A DNA stretch of 64,000 nucleotides from assembly GCF_900607225.1 (NCBI RefSeq), contig NZ_LR027842.1:382362-446361 (forward strand), given 5' to 3'. Position numbers and translations under genes: made by a program. Under the pieces are notes generated by a model. The model had not been told where the DNA came from. It saw nothing but the letters and a program-made list of their open reading frames with translations, and searched no databases. Origin of the DNA: [Pseudopropionibacterium] massiliense (GTDB lineage: Bacteria > Actinomycetota > Actinomycetes > Propionibacteriales > Propionibacteriaceae). This document shows, piece by piece, positions 9,138-18,286 of the stretch; position 1 is the stretch's first letter; every line of letters begins with the position of its first letter.

Positions 9138-10172
9138 ATGAGCACCAGCAAGCGGGTCATCGTCGCTGCGCCACGCGGATACTGCGCGGGCGTGGACCGT
9201 GCCGTCACCACCGTGGAGAAGGCCCTCGAGACCTACGGCCCGCCCGTCTACGTGCGCAAACAGATCGTCCACAACAAACACGTCGTCTCGACCCTTGAGA
9301 AACGGGGTGCGATCTTCGTCGACGAACTGGACGAGGTGCCCGCCGACGCCCTGGTGGTGTTCTCCGCGCACGGCGTCTCCCCGGCCGTCCGTGAGGAGGC
9401 GGCCCGCCGCGAGCTGCGCACCATCGACGCCACCTGCCCGCTCGTGACGAAGGTGCACCGCGAGGCGAAACGGTTCGCCGCCAAGGACACCGACATCCTC
9501 CTGATCGGGCACGCCGGGCACGAGGAGGTGGAGGGCACCATGGGGGAGGCCCCGGACCGCACCACCCTCCTGGAGCGTCCCGACGACGTGGACCGCCTCG
9601 ACCTGCCCACCGACAAACCCCTCGTCTGGTTGTCGCAGACCACCCTCAGCGTCGACGAGACCATGGAGACCGTCACCCGGCTGCGGCAGAAGTTCCCGTT
9701 GCTGGTGAGCCCTCCCACCGATGACATCTGCTACGCCACCCAGAACCGTCAGCAGGCGGTCAAGCAGATCGCCCCCCACTGCGACCTGATGATCGTGGTT
9801 GGGTCGCGGAACTCGTCGAACTCGATGCGCCTGGTGGAGGTCGCCCTGGAAGCGGGTGCGAAGCGCTCCGAACGCATCGACTACCCCCACGAGATCCAGG
9901 ACGAATGGCTCGACGGCGTCTCCACCATCGGACTCACCTCGGGGGCCTCCGTGCCCGACGAACTGGTGCAGGGGGTGCTGGCGCTGCTCGGGGAGCGGGG
10001 GTTCCCGCAGGCCGACGAGGAACGCCTCCTCGAGGAGAACCTCACGTTCGCACTGCCCCCGGAGCTGCGCCGCGACCTGGGCGGGGACGACCGGCGCCGC
10101 GCCCCCCGTCGCAGCGGCAGAACGACCACACCGGCCGGTGAGCGGCGCGGGCAGTCGGCCCCGACCCCCTGA
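9138..10172 (+). CDS. ispH: 4-hydroxy-3-methylbut-2-enyl diphosphate reductase
   Basis: 344 residues. It catalyses the last step of the MEP pathway, giving IPP and DMAPP. Three cysteines that hold the Fe-S cluster are visible in GYCAGV (about 16), [11 protein letters not shown] (about 98) and [11 protein letters not shown] (about 198); substrate-contact motifs [26 protein letters not shown] and [11 protein letters not shown] are present. The last 40 or so residues are an Arg/Pro-rich low-complexity tail. TACACT nine bases before the ATG supports a leaderless start. Confidence 0.95.
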   Translation: MSTSKRVIVAAPRGYCAGVDRAVTTVEKALETYGPPVYVRKQIVHNKHVVSTLEKRGAIFVDELDEVPADALVVFSAHGVSPAVREEAARRELRTIDATCPLVTKVHREAKRFAAKDTDILLIGHAGHEEVEGTMGEAPDRTTLLERPDDVDRLDLPTDKPLVWLSQTTLSVDETMETVTRLRQKFPLLVSPPTDDICYATQNRQQAVKQIAPHCDLMIVVGSRNSSNSMRLVEVALEAGAKRSERIDYPHEIQDEWLDGVSTIGLTSGASVPDELVQGVLALLGERGFPQADEERLLEENLTFALPPELRRDLGGDDRRRAPRRSGRTTTPAGERRGQSAPTP

Positions 10173-10251
10173 CCCGGCCTCTCGCCGCGAGATCGGGTGA
10201 GACGGCCTCGCGTCGAGGGAACTGACCGTGTCGAAATCAGCCGGGCGCCCC

Positions 10252-11520
10252 CTACACCAGGAAGCGGAAGTAGGGGCTGGTGGAATCGACCTCGTTGACC
10301 TCCATGCCGCAGTCGGTGATGCGGGCCAGGAGGAAACGGTAGTCACCGGGGTTGCTGAGTTCGACACCCACCAGGGCCGGGCCGACCTCCCGGCTGGAGC
10401 GTTTCACGTACTCGAAGTAGGTGATGTCGTCGTCGGGGCCGAGCACCTCGTCGAGGAAACGACGCAACGCGCCCGGCTGCTGCGGGAAGTTGACCAGGAA
10501 GTAGTGCTTGCGACCCTCGTGCAGCAGCGACCGCTCCACGACGTCGGCGTAGCGGGCGACGTCGTTGTTGCCGCCCGAGACGATGCTCAGCACCCGCGAC
10601 CCGCCGGGGACGTGGACGCGCGGACCCACCCCGCCGGTGGGCAGGGCGGCGGCCGCGAGGGCCCCGGCGGGTTCGGCGATGATGCCGTCGGTCTGGTACA
10701 TGGCGAGCATCTCGGAGCACACCTGCCCCTCGGGGATGCGGGTCAGCTCGATCCTCGCCTCGTTGATGACGTCGAAGGTGAAGTCGCCCACGAGACTGAC
10801 CGCGGCGCCGTCGACGAAGGTGTCGATGTTGGTCAGCGGGAACGGGCGGCCCGCGGAGATCGCGGCCGCCACGCACGGCGCCCCGTCCGGTTCCACCCCG
10901 ATGATCCGCACCTGCGGGTGGTGGGTGCGCAACCATGCCGCGGCCCCCGACATCAAACCGCCGCCACCGACGGGCAGGATCACGACGTCCGGCACGAACC
11001 CGAGCTGTTCGACGGCCTCCGCGATGGCGGTGCCCTGCCCGGCGGCGGTGCGCGGGTCGTTGAAGGCCGGCACGAGGGTGCGTCCGTTCTCCTCCGCGAA
11101 CCGCGCCGCGGCCCGGGAGGCCTGGTCGTAGGTGGAGCCCTCCATCACGAGTTCGACGTGGCCGCGTCCCAGCGCCTGGATGCGGTCGCGTTTCTGCCGG
11201 GGAGTGGTGGTGGGCACATACACCACGGCGCTGATTCCCAGCGTCGCCGCGGCGAACGCGACCCCCTGCCCGTGGTTTCCCGCCGACGCGCACACCACAC
11301 CGGCGTTCCGCGCCTCGGGGGGAAGCTGTGAGATCAGGTTGTAGGCGCCCCGCAGCTTGTAGGAGCGCACGGGCTGGAGGTCCTCGCGTTTCAACCACAC
11401 CTCGGAACCGGTGGCCTCCGTGAGCCGCTGGTTCAACTCGACGGGGGTGACGCGGGCCACTCCCCTCAACCGGTCGCGGGCGTCGGGAACGAGGGCAGCC
11501 AGATCGGAAAGCACAGTCAC
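10252..11520 (-). CDS. ilvA: Threonine ammonia-lyase (threonine dehydratase)
   Basis: 422 residues. PLP-dependent deamination of threonine to 2-oxobutanoate, first committed step to isoleucine. The PLP lysine is in RSYKLRGAYN (about residue 55); the glycine-rich phosphate loop is PVGGGGLMSG. A C-terminal ACT-like regulatory domain (about 330-422, with FPQQPGALRRFLDEVLGPDD) suggests allosteric control. Start chosen at GTG 11520; GTG 11514 is equally possible. Confidence 0.92.
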   Translation of the reverse strand: MTVLSDLAALVPDARDRLRGVARVTPVELNQRLTEATGSEVWLKREDLQPVRSYKLRGAYNLISQLPPEARNAGVVCASAGNHGQGVAFAAATLGISAVVYVPTTTPRQKRDRIQALGRGHVELVMEGSTYDQASRAAARFAEENGRTLVPAFNDPRTAAGQGTAIAEAVEQLGFVPDVVILPVGGGGLMSGAAAWLRTHHPQVRIIGVEPDGAPCVAAAISAGRPFPLTNIDTFVDGAAVSLVGDFTFDVINEARIELTRIPEGQVCSEMLAMYQTDGIIAEPAGALAAAALPTGGVGPRVHVPGGSRVLSIVSGGNNDVARYADVVERSLLHEGRKHYFLVNFPQQPGALRRFLDEVLGPDDDITYFEYVKRSSREVGPALVGVELSNPGDYRFLLARITDCGMEVNEVDSTSPYFRFLV

Positions 11521-11648
11521 GGTCCCAATTGTGCTCGTCGAGGACGCGATCCGCACTCTTCACGGGGACACGTCGTCGCGTTACCCCGCGGGGCCCGCGG
11601 CGACGTCCACGGCCGGGGTGACCTGTGGTGTGGATGGTCGGGCGGTGG

Positions 11649-12344
11649 TCAACTCTCCATGATGATCACGTAGCCGGCGGATCGGGGGCGCCGGGAGATG
11701 AACTGCTCCTGGGCGTACTGGATGATGGAGCGTGTCGACCAGCCGTCCACGACCGCGCCGACCCCGCCGCCCACCAGGGGGATCTTCTTGGCCAGGAACA
11801 CCCCCAGTCGTTTGCCCCCGACATGGTTCATCGACTGCTCCAGGAGCGCCCGGGAGACGCGGGAATCGAGTCGCGGGTCGAAGGCGGGGGCGGTGGCGAC
11901 GGCGGCCGCGGAGCTGGGAAGGTCGCCCGCGGCGATGAGCGCCGCCGAGCCGCGTGGGCCGAGCATGGCCATCAGGATCGCGGTGCGGACCCGGGGATCG
12001 TCCAGTTCGTAGCCGCGCAGGTGCGCGATCGCGGCGACGGCACGTGCCTGGATGAAGGCGGCCGCGGCCATGTTCGCGGGGATCGTCACGAGCGACAGGA
12101 GGAAACCTCCCCAGTTCGTCGCGAATCCCTGACCGCCGGCCAATGCGATGTGCTGGTTCGACAGCCAGCGGATGGCGGCCTCGTGGTCGTGGTGGTGGCG
12201 CAGCTGGTTGTTCGCGACGGTGCGGGCCCCCAGCAGTTTTCCGCGGCCCGTGATGGCGAGCTCCAGGAGTCGGTGGAAGGCGTCCGACGTCAGGCCCTCG
12301 GCCGTCGCGACCATTTTGTTGTTGGCATCGTTGGCGTTGCTCAT
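11649..12344 (-). CDS. EcsC-family protein
   Basis: 231 residues. The family features are the Gly/Ala-rich hydrophobic helix near the middle (TNWGGFLLSLVTIPANMAAA), AHLRGYELDDPRVRTAILMA, and the C-terminal KKIPLVGGGVGAVVDGWSTR. EcsC proteins are peripheral or membrane-associated and of uncertain function. GAAGGA precedes the ATG. Upstream at 12371-12388 are two copies of CGCATTAT that form near-consensus -10 boxes on the minus strand. Confidence 0.78.
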   Translation of the reverse strand: MSNANDANNKMVATAEGLTSDAFHRLLELAITGRGKLLGARTVANNQLRHHHDHEAAIRWLSNQHIALAGGQGFATNWGGFLLSLVTIPANMAAAAFIQARAVAAIAHLRGYELDDPRVRTAILMAMLGPRGSAALIAAGDLPSSAAAVATAPAFDPRLDSRVSRALLEQSMNHVGGKRLGVFLAKKIPLVGGGVGAVVDGWSTRSIIQYAQEQFISRRPRSAGYVIIMES

Positions 12345-12370
12345 CTTCTCACCGTCCTTCTACCCCATCC

Positions 12371-12388
12371 CGCATTATCTCGCATTAT
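12371..12388 (-). promoter_or_regulatory. Tandem CGCATTAT repeat, promoter of the EcsC-family gene
   Basis: Two CGCATTAT units with a 10-base period. Read on the minus strand they give ACATAATG and AGATAATG, both close to a TATAAT -10 element, about 30-40 bases before the gene. One or both may be the functional -10; the repeat may also bind a regulator. Confidence 0.4.
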
Positions 12389-12504
12389 GTCACCGTGAAA
12401 AGGGGGCATTTCGGATGCCGCGCGAAACCTTCACCGCGACCGGAAAGCGGTCAAGTGGAACCTGTGGCGACGGGAGACCCCGTGAGCCTGCAAGACTGGG
12501 AGTC

Positions 12505-13200
12505 GTGCTCGACAACGTCTTCGGATCACCCGATGCCTGGCCGGACTCCGACCTGATCGGGTACAGCGACGAATTCGACCCCGCCCTGGCGCTGGTCGCC
12601 TACCGCTGCGGGGTTTTCCCCATGCCCGTGGAGGAGTGGATGGGGTGGTGGTCGCCGCTGCGACGCGCCGTGCTGCCTCCGGGCGGGTTGCGCATCACCC
12701 GGTCGCTTCGCAAGACGGCGGCTCGCTACACCACCACCGTCGATCAGGCCTTTCCCGACGTGCTGGCCGCCTGCGCCGACCCGAAACGCCCCGACGGCTG
12801 GATCGACGACCGCATCGCCTTCGCCTACACCGCCCTCCACCAGGCCGGGTATGCGCACAGCGTCGAGACCTGGGACGCCGACGGCAGGCTGGTCGGGGGA
12901 CTCTACGGGGTGCACCAGGGAGGGATGTTCGCAGGGGAGTCCATGTTCCACCACTCCGAACTGGGCCGTGACGCGTCCAAGGTGGCGTTGCTGAGGCTGG
13001 TCGCGGAACTCGCCCGGGCCCGCGTCGACCTGCTCGACGTGCAGTGGCTCACCCCGCACCTGGCCAGTCTGGGGGTGGTGGAGCTGTCTCGTGACGACTA
13101 CCTGGCCCGGTTGGACGTCGCCCTCGAGGGGGAACACCGCAACACGTGGTCGAACGCCCAACGCTGGGATTTCCGTCAGCTGTTGGCGGCACACGCCTGA
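12505..13200 (+). CDS. aat: Leucyl/phenylalanyl-tRNA--protein transferase
   Basis: 231 residues, usual length for Aat. It adds Leu or Phe to N-terminal Arg/Lys of proteins, marking them for ClpAP-type degradation (N-end rule). Visible are YRCGVFPMP, WWSPLRRAVLPP, GWIDDRIAFAYTALHQAGYAHSVE split by DG turns, and GGLYGVHQGGMFAGESMF followed by SKVALLRL, all family hallmarks. GTG start at 12505 follows AAGACT by seven bases; no ribosome site. Confidence 0.9.
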   Translation: MLDNVFGSPDAWPDSDLIGYSDEFDPALALVAYRCGVFPMPVEEWMGWWSPLRRAVLPPGGLRITRSLRKTAARYTTTVDQAFPDVLAACADPKRPDGWIDDRIAFAYTALHQAGYAHSVETWDADGRLVGGLYGVHQGGMFAGESMFHHSELGRDASKVALLRLVAELARARVDLLDVQWLTPHLASLGVVELSRDDYLARLDVALEGEHRNTWSNAQRWDFRQLLAAHA

Positions 13201-13231
13201 GACGGCATCGGGTGCGTGTCGGTGGAAGGTG

Positions 13232-13807
13232 TCAGCTGGCGACCGGAGTGGTGGGGGACCAGACACCCCGGTGGGCGCGGGACATGGTTTCCGGGAGTCC
13301 CGCCACGATGTCTCGTTGGCGGCGGTTCGACTCCTCCCATGAGGACTGCGCCGCGACCCAGGCGTGCCGGGCGGCGTCGTCCCACTGCGCCATGGATCCC
13401 ACCAGTTCGCCGTGCAGCATCGCCAGGAGGGTGTTCAACTCTGCATTGGCGTCGATCAGACCCGCGATGCCCTCGGGCAGTGGCGCAGGGCAGTCACGTT
13501 GCGGGCTCTCGGGGCGTGCCCGGCGGGCCTGCGTGGGTGCGCGCCGCGCGGGGGGTGTCGGCACCTCCGCCTGCCCCGTGAGGCTGGCGTGCACCATGTC
13601 GAGGCCCTGTTTCACACGCTCGAACTCGGAGTCGAACTGGCTGTAGTCGTGCTGGAACACGGTGAACTCGTGAGCGCCCCAGCGTGCGGCGAGCACGGGA
13701 AGCTGTCTCTGCAGCCGGATCTGGAGGTCGTGGATCTGCTGGTGCTTCGTCTCGACCTGTCCAGCGGCCTGCGCCATCACGGGGTTGTCCGCGTGCTCGG
13801 GGGCCAT
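13232..13807 (-). CDS. WXG100-like helical protein
   Basis: 191 residues in two helical halves. The first half has a helix-WGA-helix arrangement (LAARWGAHEFTVFQHDYSQF), the second a helix followed by MAQWDDAARHAW. A proline/arginine-rich linker joins them. This resembles two WXG100 (ESAT-6-like) hairpins in one chain, but no ESX secretion genes are in the window. The ATG at 13807 has GGAAGAG upstream; a TTG ten codons earlier is less likely. Confidence 0.45.
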   Translation of the reverse strand: MAPEHADNPVMAQAAGQVETKHQQIHDLQIRLQRQLPVLAARWGAHEFTVFQHDYSQFDSEFERVKQGLDMVHASLTGQAEVPTPPARRAPTQARRARPESPQRDCPAPLPEGIAGLIDANAELNTLLAMLHGELVGSMAQWDDAARHAWVAAQSSWEESNRRQRDIVAGLPETMSRAHRGVWSPTTPVAS

Positions 13808-13915
13808 GGTGTTCTCTTCCGGTTCGGATGTCGTCAAAAAAGACCCTATGCCCGAGAGGGGTCACCGGTGGGGATGCCGCGGGCACGGCAGGTCGCGCGG
13901 CGATACCCTGTGCGC

Positions 13916-14833
13916 GTGCTCGGATATTTCGGACCCGCAGGGACGTTCACCCATCAGGCGCTGCTCGGCATCGACGACTCCGGAGGCGTGCCCTTCGCCA
14001 GCGTCGGCGAGACCCTGGACGCCGTCAGGCAGGGACAGGTGGACGGGGCGGTCGTGCCGATCGAGAACTCCGTCGAGGGCGGGGTCTCCGCGACCCTCGA
14101 CAAGCTCGTCGACGGTGATCCCCTGATCATCACGGCCGAGGTGGTGATACCCGTCGAGTTCGGGATCTACGTGCGTCCCGGCACCACCCTCGACGACGTC
14201 ACCTCGGTGCTCACCCACGGACACGCGGCCGCGCAGTGCCGCGACTGGCTGGCCACGATGATCCCGGACGCCCAGGTGACGGAGGCCGGTTCCACGGCGG
14301 GCGCGGCCAGGGAGGTCGCGGACCCCGCGTCCCGCTACGACGCCGCCATCTGCGCGCGGGTCGCGGGGCGGCTCTACGGGCTCGACGAGCTGGCCCACTC
14401 GATCGAGGACAACCCGGGGGCGGTGACCCGGTTCGTCGTGGCGTCGCGCCCGGGAGGGGTGCCGGAACGCACCGGCGCGGACAAGACCACCCTGGTGGCC
14501 TACATGCACCAGGACCATCCGGGCGCCCTGCTGGAGATCCTGCAGCAGTTCGCGGTGCGCGGGGTGAATCTGTGCCGCATCGAGTCGCGTCCCACCAAGA
14601 CCATCCTCGGCAGCTACTGCTTCGCCATCGACGCGGAGGGCCACCTCGACGACCGCCGCCTCGCCGAGGCCCTCCTCGGGCTGCGGCGGATCTGCCGCGA
14701 CGTGATCTTCCTCGGCTCCTACCCGCGCGCCGACGCCCAACCGGCCGATGTGCGCCGCGGCTTCGACGACGAGGCGTTCGAGGAGGCATCCGAGTGGCTG
14801 CGGTCGCTCGGCGCGGACCGAGAGACGCGGTGA
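13916..14833 (+). CDS. pheA: Prephenate dehydratase
   Basis: 305 residues, dehydratase plus ACT domain with no chorismate mutase part. It converts prephenate to phenylpyruvate. Motifs: GYFGPAGTFTHQAL at the start, VPIENSVEGGV, the RYDAAICARVAGRLYGL stretch, VTRFVV (catalytic TRF), and the ACT motif DHPGALLEILQQFAVRGVNL with ESRP. TACCCT (13904-13909) lies six bases before GTG 13916, consistent with a leaderless start; GTG 13910 is in frame too. A T7 run follows the stop, without a clear stem. Confidence 0.93.
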   Translation: MLGYFGPAGTFTHQALLGIDDSGGVPFASVGETLDAVRQGQVDGAVVPIENSVEGGVSATLDKLVDGDPLIITAEVVIPVEFGIYVRPGTTLDDVTSVLTHGHAAAQCRDWLATMIPDAQVTEAGSTAGAAREVADPASRYDAAICARVAGRLYGLDELAHSIEDNPGAVTRFVVASRPGGVPERTGADKTTLVAYMHQDHPGALLEILQQFAVRGVNLCRIESRPTKTILGSYCFAIDAEGHLDDRRLAEALLGLRRICRDVIFLGSYPRADAQPADVRRGFDDEAFEEASEWLRSLGADRETR

Positions 14834-14852
14834 CAAATTTTTTTCTGGAGTC

Positions 14853-15095
14853 GGTTGAGCCGGCCTGCTCGCTCTGCGAGCTGGCCGTGTCGAAACCAAG
14901 GTGAGCGTGGCCGGGGGCCTGGGGTCGGGTCTGCTTGTAGACTGCGGGGTGGTTTCGACACGGGCTGCTCCTTCGTCGCGGCCCGGCTCAACCAGCTTCG
15001 ACCCGGTCATCCAACGCCTGCCTTCTCGTCGAACGCCAGCGCTGTAGCGCAAGCGCACGACCACAAGGCAAGCGTTCCGGCTCGACCGGTTTCGG
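14853..15095. repeat. Dispersed palindromic repeat pair between pheA and serS
   Basis: The forward arm (GGTTGAGCC at 14853 to GTGTCGAAACC ending 14897) and reverse arm (GGTTTCGACAC at 14951 to CTCAACCAGC near 14996) are separated by about 53 bases. A third, degenerate arm ends in CGACCGGTTTCGGG near 15095. This accounts for the 330-base gap; serS transcription may start from the TAGAGT box near 15148. Confidence 0.72.
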
Positions 15096-15162
15096 GAAGG
15101 GCAGGGCCGGGAATCGTGGTCCTGCGACCGGATGCGCACGATGTCCGCGTAGAGTTCATCCC

Positions 15163-16434
15163 ATGATCGACCCCAAGTTGTTGCGCACCGACCCCGACCT
15201 CGTCCGACGTTCACAGGAGGCCCGCGGGGACTCCGTCGAACTCGTCGACGAACTGGTCTCGGCCGATGAGGCGCGCCGCTCGGGGATCGCGACCTTCGAC
15301 AGGCTGCGCGCCGAGCAGAAGGAACTCGGCAGGCTCATCCCCAGGGCGCAGGGAGACGAGAAGGCCGGGCTGCTGGCCCGCACCAAACAGCTCGCCACCG
15401 ACGTGAAGGCCGCGCAGGAACAGTCGGAGGCCGCCGGGGAACGTTTCAACGAGCTGATCATGCAGCTCGGCAACATCGTCATCGACGGTGTGCCGCGCGG
15501 CGGTGAGGACGACGGAGTCGTGATCGAGACCGTCGGCACTCCCCGCGACTTCGCCGCCGAGGGTTTCGAACCCAGGGATCACCTGGAGCTCGGTGAGGCG
15601 CTGGGCGCCATCGACATGGAACGCGGCACGAAGATCTCCGGGTCGCGGTTCTACGTGCTCACCGGCGTCGGCGCGCGCCTGGAGTTCGCGCTGCTGAACC
15701 TGGCCATGACCAAGGCCGTCGAATGGGGATTCACCGCCATGATCCCCCCGGCCCTGGTGAAACCCGAGGCGATGGCCGGCACCGGTTTCCTCGGCCAGGC
15801 CGCCAAGGACGTCTACCACCTCTCCACCGACGACCTCTACCTCGTCGGCACCTCCGAGGTGGCCCTCGCGGCCTTCCACAGCGACGAGATCCTGGAGGCC
15901 GACTCGCTGCCGCGCCGCTACGCCGCGTTCAGCCCCTGCTTCCGCCGCGAGGCCGGTTCCTACGGCAAGGACACCCGCGGCATCTTCCGCGTCCACTGGT
16001 TCGACAAGGTCGAGATGTTCATCCACTGCCTGCCCGAGGACGCCGAGGAATGGCACCAGCGACTCCTCGGTTTCGAGAAGGAGTTCCTCCAGGCGCTGGA
16101 GATTCCCTTCCAGGTCCTCGACGTCGCCTCCGGGGATCTCGGTCTCAGCGCCGCCCGCAAGTACGACTGCTACGCCTGGCTGCCCACCCAGCAGCGCTAC
16201 CGCGAGGTGACCTCCACCTCCAACTGCACCCAGTTCCAGGCCCGCCGCCTCGGGATCCGGTACCGCACCGAGAAGGGCACCGAGCACGTCGCCACCCTCA
16301 ACGGCACGCTGTGCGCCATGACCCGGATCATCATCATGCTGCTCGAGAACCACCAGCAGGCCGACGGCTCGGTGCGCGTCCCCGAGGCGCTGCGCCCCCA
16401 CCTCGGTGGCCTGGAGGTGCTCGCCGCGGGTTGA
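15163..16434 (+). CDS. serS: Seryl-tRNA synthetase
   Basis: 423 residues. An N-terminal coiled-coil tRNA-binding arm (about 25-105) precedes the class II catalytic domain with motif 2 ([20 protein letters not shown], then [10 protein letters not shown]) and motif 3 ([19 protein letters not shown]). It charges tRNA-Ser (and tRNA-Sec where present). No ribosome site stands out before the ATG; leaderless start likely. Confidence 0.96.
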   Translation: MIDPKLLRTDPDLVRRSQEARGDSVELVDELVSADEARRSGIATFDRLRAEQKELGRLIPRAQGDEKAGLLARTKQLATDVKAAQEQSEAAGERFNELIMQLGNIVIDGVPRGGEDDGVVIETVGTPRDFAAEGFEPRDHLELGEALGAIDMERGTKISGSRFYVLTGVGARLEFALLNLAMTKAVEWGFTAMIPPALVKPEAMAGTGFLGQAAKDVYHLSTDDLYLVGTSEVALAAFHSDEILEADSLPRRYAAFSPCFRREAGSYGKDTRGIFRVHWFDKVEMFIHCLPEDAEEWHQRLLGFEKEFLQALEIPFQVLDVASGDLGLSAARKYDCYAWLPTQQRYREVTSTSNCTQFQARRLGIRYRTEKGTEHVATLNGTLCAMTRIIIMLLENHQQADGSVRVPEALRPHLGGLEVLAAG

Positions 16435-16557
16435 TCTCGTTCCCGTCCCGGTCGTGCAGCACTCAACTCGATTCCGGGCTCTGAAGGGGCCGTTCCCCGG
16501 TTCGGGTGCTGCGCAACCGGGATATTTCTTTCCTCACAGCCTCTGGTAGGAGACACG

Positions 16558-17337
16558 ATGACCTTTCACCCTGCCCTGGTCGCCCTCGACATCGACGGCA
16601 CCATCGTCAGTGTCGACGGCGACCTGCCCGACGCCGCGCGCCGTGCGGTGCGGCGCGTCGTCGACGCCGGGGTGCCGGTGGTGCTCACGACGGGTCGGGC
16701 CTGGGCCGGGACGCAGAAGATCTTCGACGCCCTCGCCCTGCCGCCCGGCCCGTCGGTGTGCGCGAACGGCGCGATGATCGTGAACTATCCGCCCGTCGAC
16801 GTGGTCCACGAGATCCGCTTCGATCCCGCCGATTCCATAGAGAGGGTGGCCCGGTTGGCCCCGAACGCGGCCATCGCCGTCACCGACGGCATGTTGTGGC
16901 GGGTTTCGAAACCTTTCCCCGAGGGGGAACTGAACGGCGATTTCGTCGTGGAGAGCGTCGAGGAACTGGCCTCGCGTCCGGTTTCCCGCATCGTGGTGCA
17001 CGATCCCGAGACCGACGACGACGTCTTCAACGAGATGGTCGGGGCGCTGGGGCTGCGGGAGGTGTCGTACTACATCGGCTGGTCGTCGTGGGTCGACATC
17101 GTCCCCGAGGGCGTCGACAAGGCCCGGGGCCTGGAGCGGGTGTGCGGGGAACTCGGTGTCGCCGCCGCCGACGTGCTGGTCCTCGGCGACGGCTACAACG
17201 ACATCGAGATGATCCGGTGGGCCGGGCGCGGGGTTGCGATGGGCGACGCCCCACGCGACGTGAGGGCCGCGGCCGATCACGTCACCGGCGACTTCGACTC
17301 CGGTGGGGCCGTTCAGGAACTGGAGCGCTGGTTCTAG
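16558..17337 (+). CDS. HAD-superfamily Cof-type phosphatase
   Basis: 259 residues. Motif I is LDIDGTIVS (about residues 10-18), motif II is LTTGRA, and motif IV is LGDGYNDIEMIRWAG, with a C2-type cap between (residues about 85-185). Cof-type enzymes dephosphorylate sugar phosphates or cofactors; substrate unknown. TAGGAG lies six bases before the ATG. Placed directly after serS with a 120-base gap. Confidence 0.85.
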   Translation: MTFHPALVALDIDGTIVSVDGDLPDAARRAVRRVVDAGVPVVLTTGRAWAGTQKIFDALALPPGPSVCANGAMIVNYPPVDVVHEIRFDPADSIERVARLAPNAAIAVTDGMLWRVSKPFPEGELNGDFVVESVEELASRPVSRIVVHDPETDDDVFNEMVGALGLREVSYYIGWSSWVDIVPEGVDKARGLERVCGELGVAAADVLVLGDGYNDIEMIRWAGRGVAMGDAPRDVRAAADHVTGDFDSGGAVQELERWF

Positions 17338-17411
17338 GCCTGGGTGAGGGCGGCGGGTGGAGGGGTGCCCTCGCGGCCCCCGGTTCGTGCTGGGGAAGGG
17401 ACGGGTCGGAT

Positions 17412-17960
17412 TCAGGCGACCGAGGAGGCCGGGCTCAGAACCTCGGCGGCGGCTCTCATCACCTCGCGTTTGCCGGGCCTGCGCTTCTTGTCGATGGACT
17501 TCACCACCCCGCCCTGGGCCTCGGCCCGCCTGAGGTGGCGCTTCACCGTCGAGATGGAGCAGCCGACGCGCGCGGCGATGGCGGACAACGGCTGGGTGGG
17601 ATTGGCCTGCCGCAGTCGGTAGATCTCCTCGTGGTCGAAGCTGCGGCCCGAGGAGACGCCGGCGAAGCTGTCCAGCTCCTCGGGTTCGACGGTGACGCCG
17701 AGACGGGCACGGATCTCGTGACGCTGGGGTTCGGTGGTGCCGGCCACGAAGCCTGCGACATCGTGGGAGACGACGGCGTCGGTGAGGCACTGGGCGCGCA
17801 GGGGGCATTCTCCGCAGAGCTTCGCGGCGTGGGCGGCCAATGCCGCCTGGGTGCGGATGTCAGCGGCGGTCTCGACGCTGGTCTCGTCCTCCAGGAGGGG
17901 GTTCTGGAAGAGTGAGGCGAACTTGACGCAAGGGGTGGCGTTGTCGAGAGCGATGGTCAC
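17412..17960 (-). CDS. WhiB-like Fe-S regulator fused to a C-terminal HTH
   Basis: 182 residues. The N-terminal WhiB part has four cysteines: C about 11, then CGEC with PLRAQC, the C...CxxC...C pattern for a [4Fe-4S] cluster; GFVAGTTEPQRHEIR follows in place of the usual G[VI]WGG turn. After a linker comes a helix-turn-helix (EEIYRLRQANPTQPLSAIAA, then VGCSISTVKRHLRRAE) and a basic tail (DKKRRPGKREVM). A regulator of transcription, possibly redox-sensing. GGGAGGAA precedes the GTG start. Basic tail and HTH are not the AT-hook of WhiB7, so that name is not given. Confidence 0.75.
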   Translation of the reverse strand: MTIALDNATPCVKFASLFQNPLLEDETSVETAADIRTQAALAAHAAKLCGECPLRAQCLTDAVVSHDVAGFVAGTTEPQRHEIRARLGVTVEPEELDSFAGVSSGRSFDHEEIYRLRQANPTQPLSAIAARVGCSISTVKRHLRRAEAQGGVVKSIDKKRRPGKREVMRAAAEVLSPASSVA

Positions 17961-18037
17961 GGTGTGGTTCCTCCCTGCCCCTGGGGAACGGGGCCTTCTA
18001 GATGCCTGCCACACCAGAGTGGCGGATGCCGCGGAAG

Positions 18038-18258
18038 TTGATAAGTACTTTTGATAAGGGGTGCTACCTGACTTTCCTGGGTATCCGGCTTGCACGCGCC
18101 TGAGTATCCGTACTCAGAGAAGTTGCTTCAGCAAATCCGCTCTGACTGGGTATTCCGCGGATTGCGTGTCGTACTTTCGGCCGAAATGCCTAGTCGGGAA
18201 CCAAGGTTCGGCAACTCAGGTACTCAGGGGGTGCTCAGCGGCGTGGTATGAGTACTCA
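18038..18258. promoter_or_regulatory. Repeat-rich control region upstream of the WhiB-HTH gene
   Basis: The 326-base gap 17961-18286 carries no gene. It holds a direct repeat TTGATAAG (18038-18045 and 18051-18058, 13-base period), an inverted repeat TGAGTA-TCCG-TACTCA (18101-18116), a palindrome TGAGTACTCA (18249-18258), and further ACTCAG units near 18213-18237. The clustering suggests operator sites for a dimeric regulator, with the WhiB gene the nearest target. Confidence 0.4.
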
Positions 18259-18286
18259 GGGATTCTCCTGAGAGCGAGGCGGGTGT

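Noticed and set aside
16891-16905. Another MLWR-type frame at ATG TTG TGG CGG
   Set aside because: It is in frame inside the HAD phosphatase gene, has no ribosome site, and reads on as MLWRV.
17412-17960. WhiB7 antibiotic-resistance regulator
   Set aside because: No AT-hook RGRP motif; it has a complete HTH instead.
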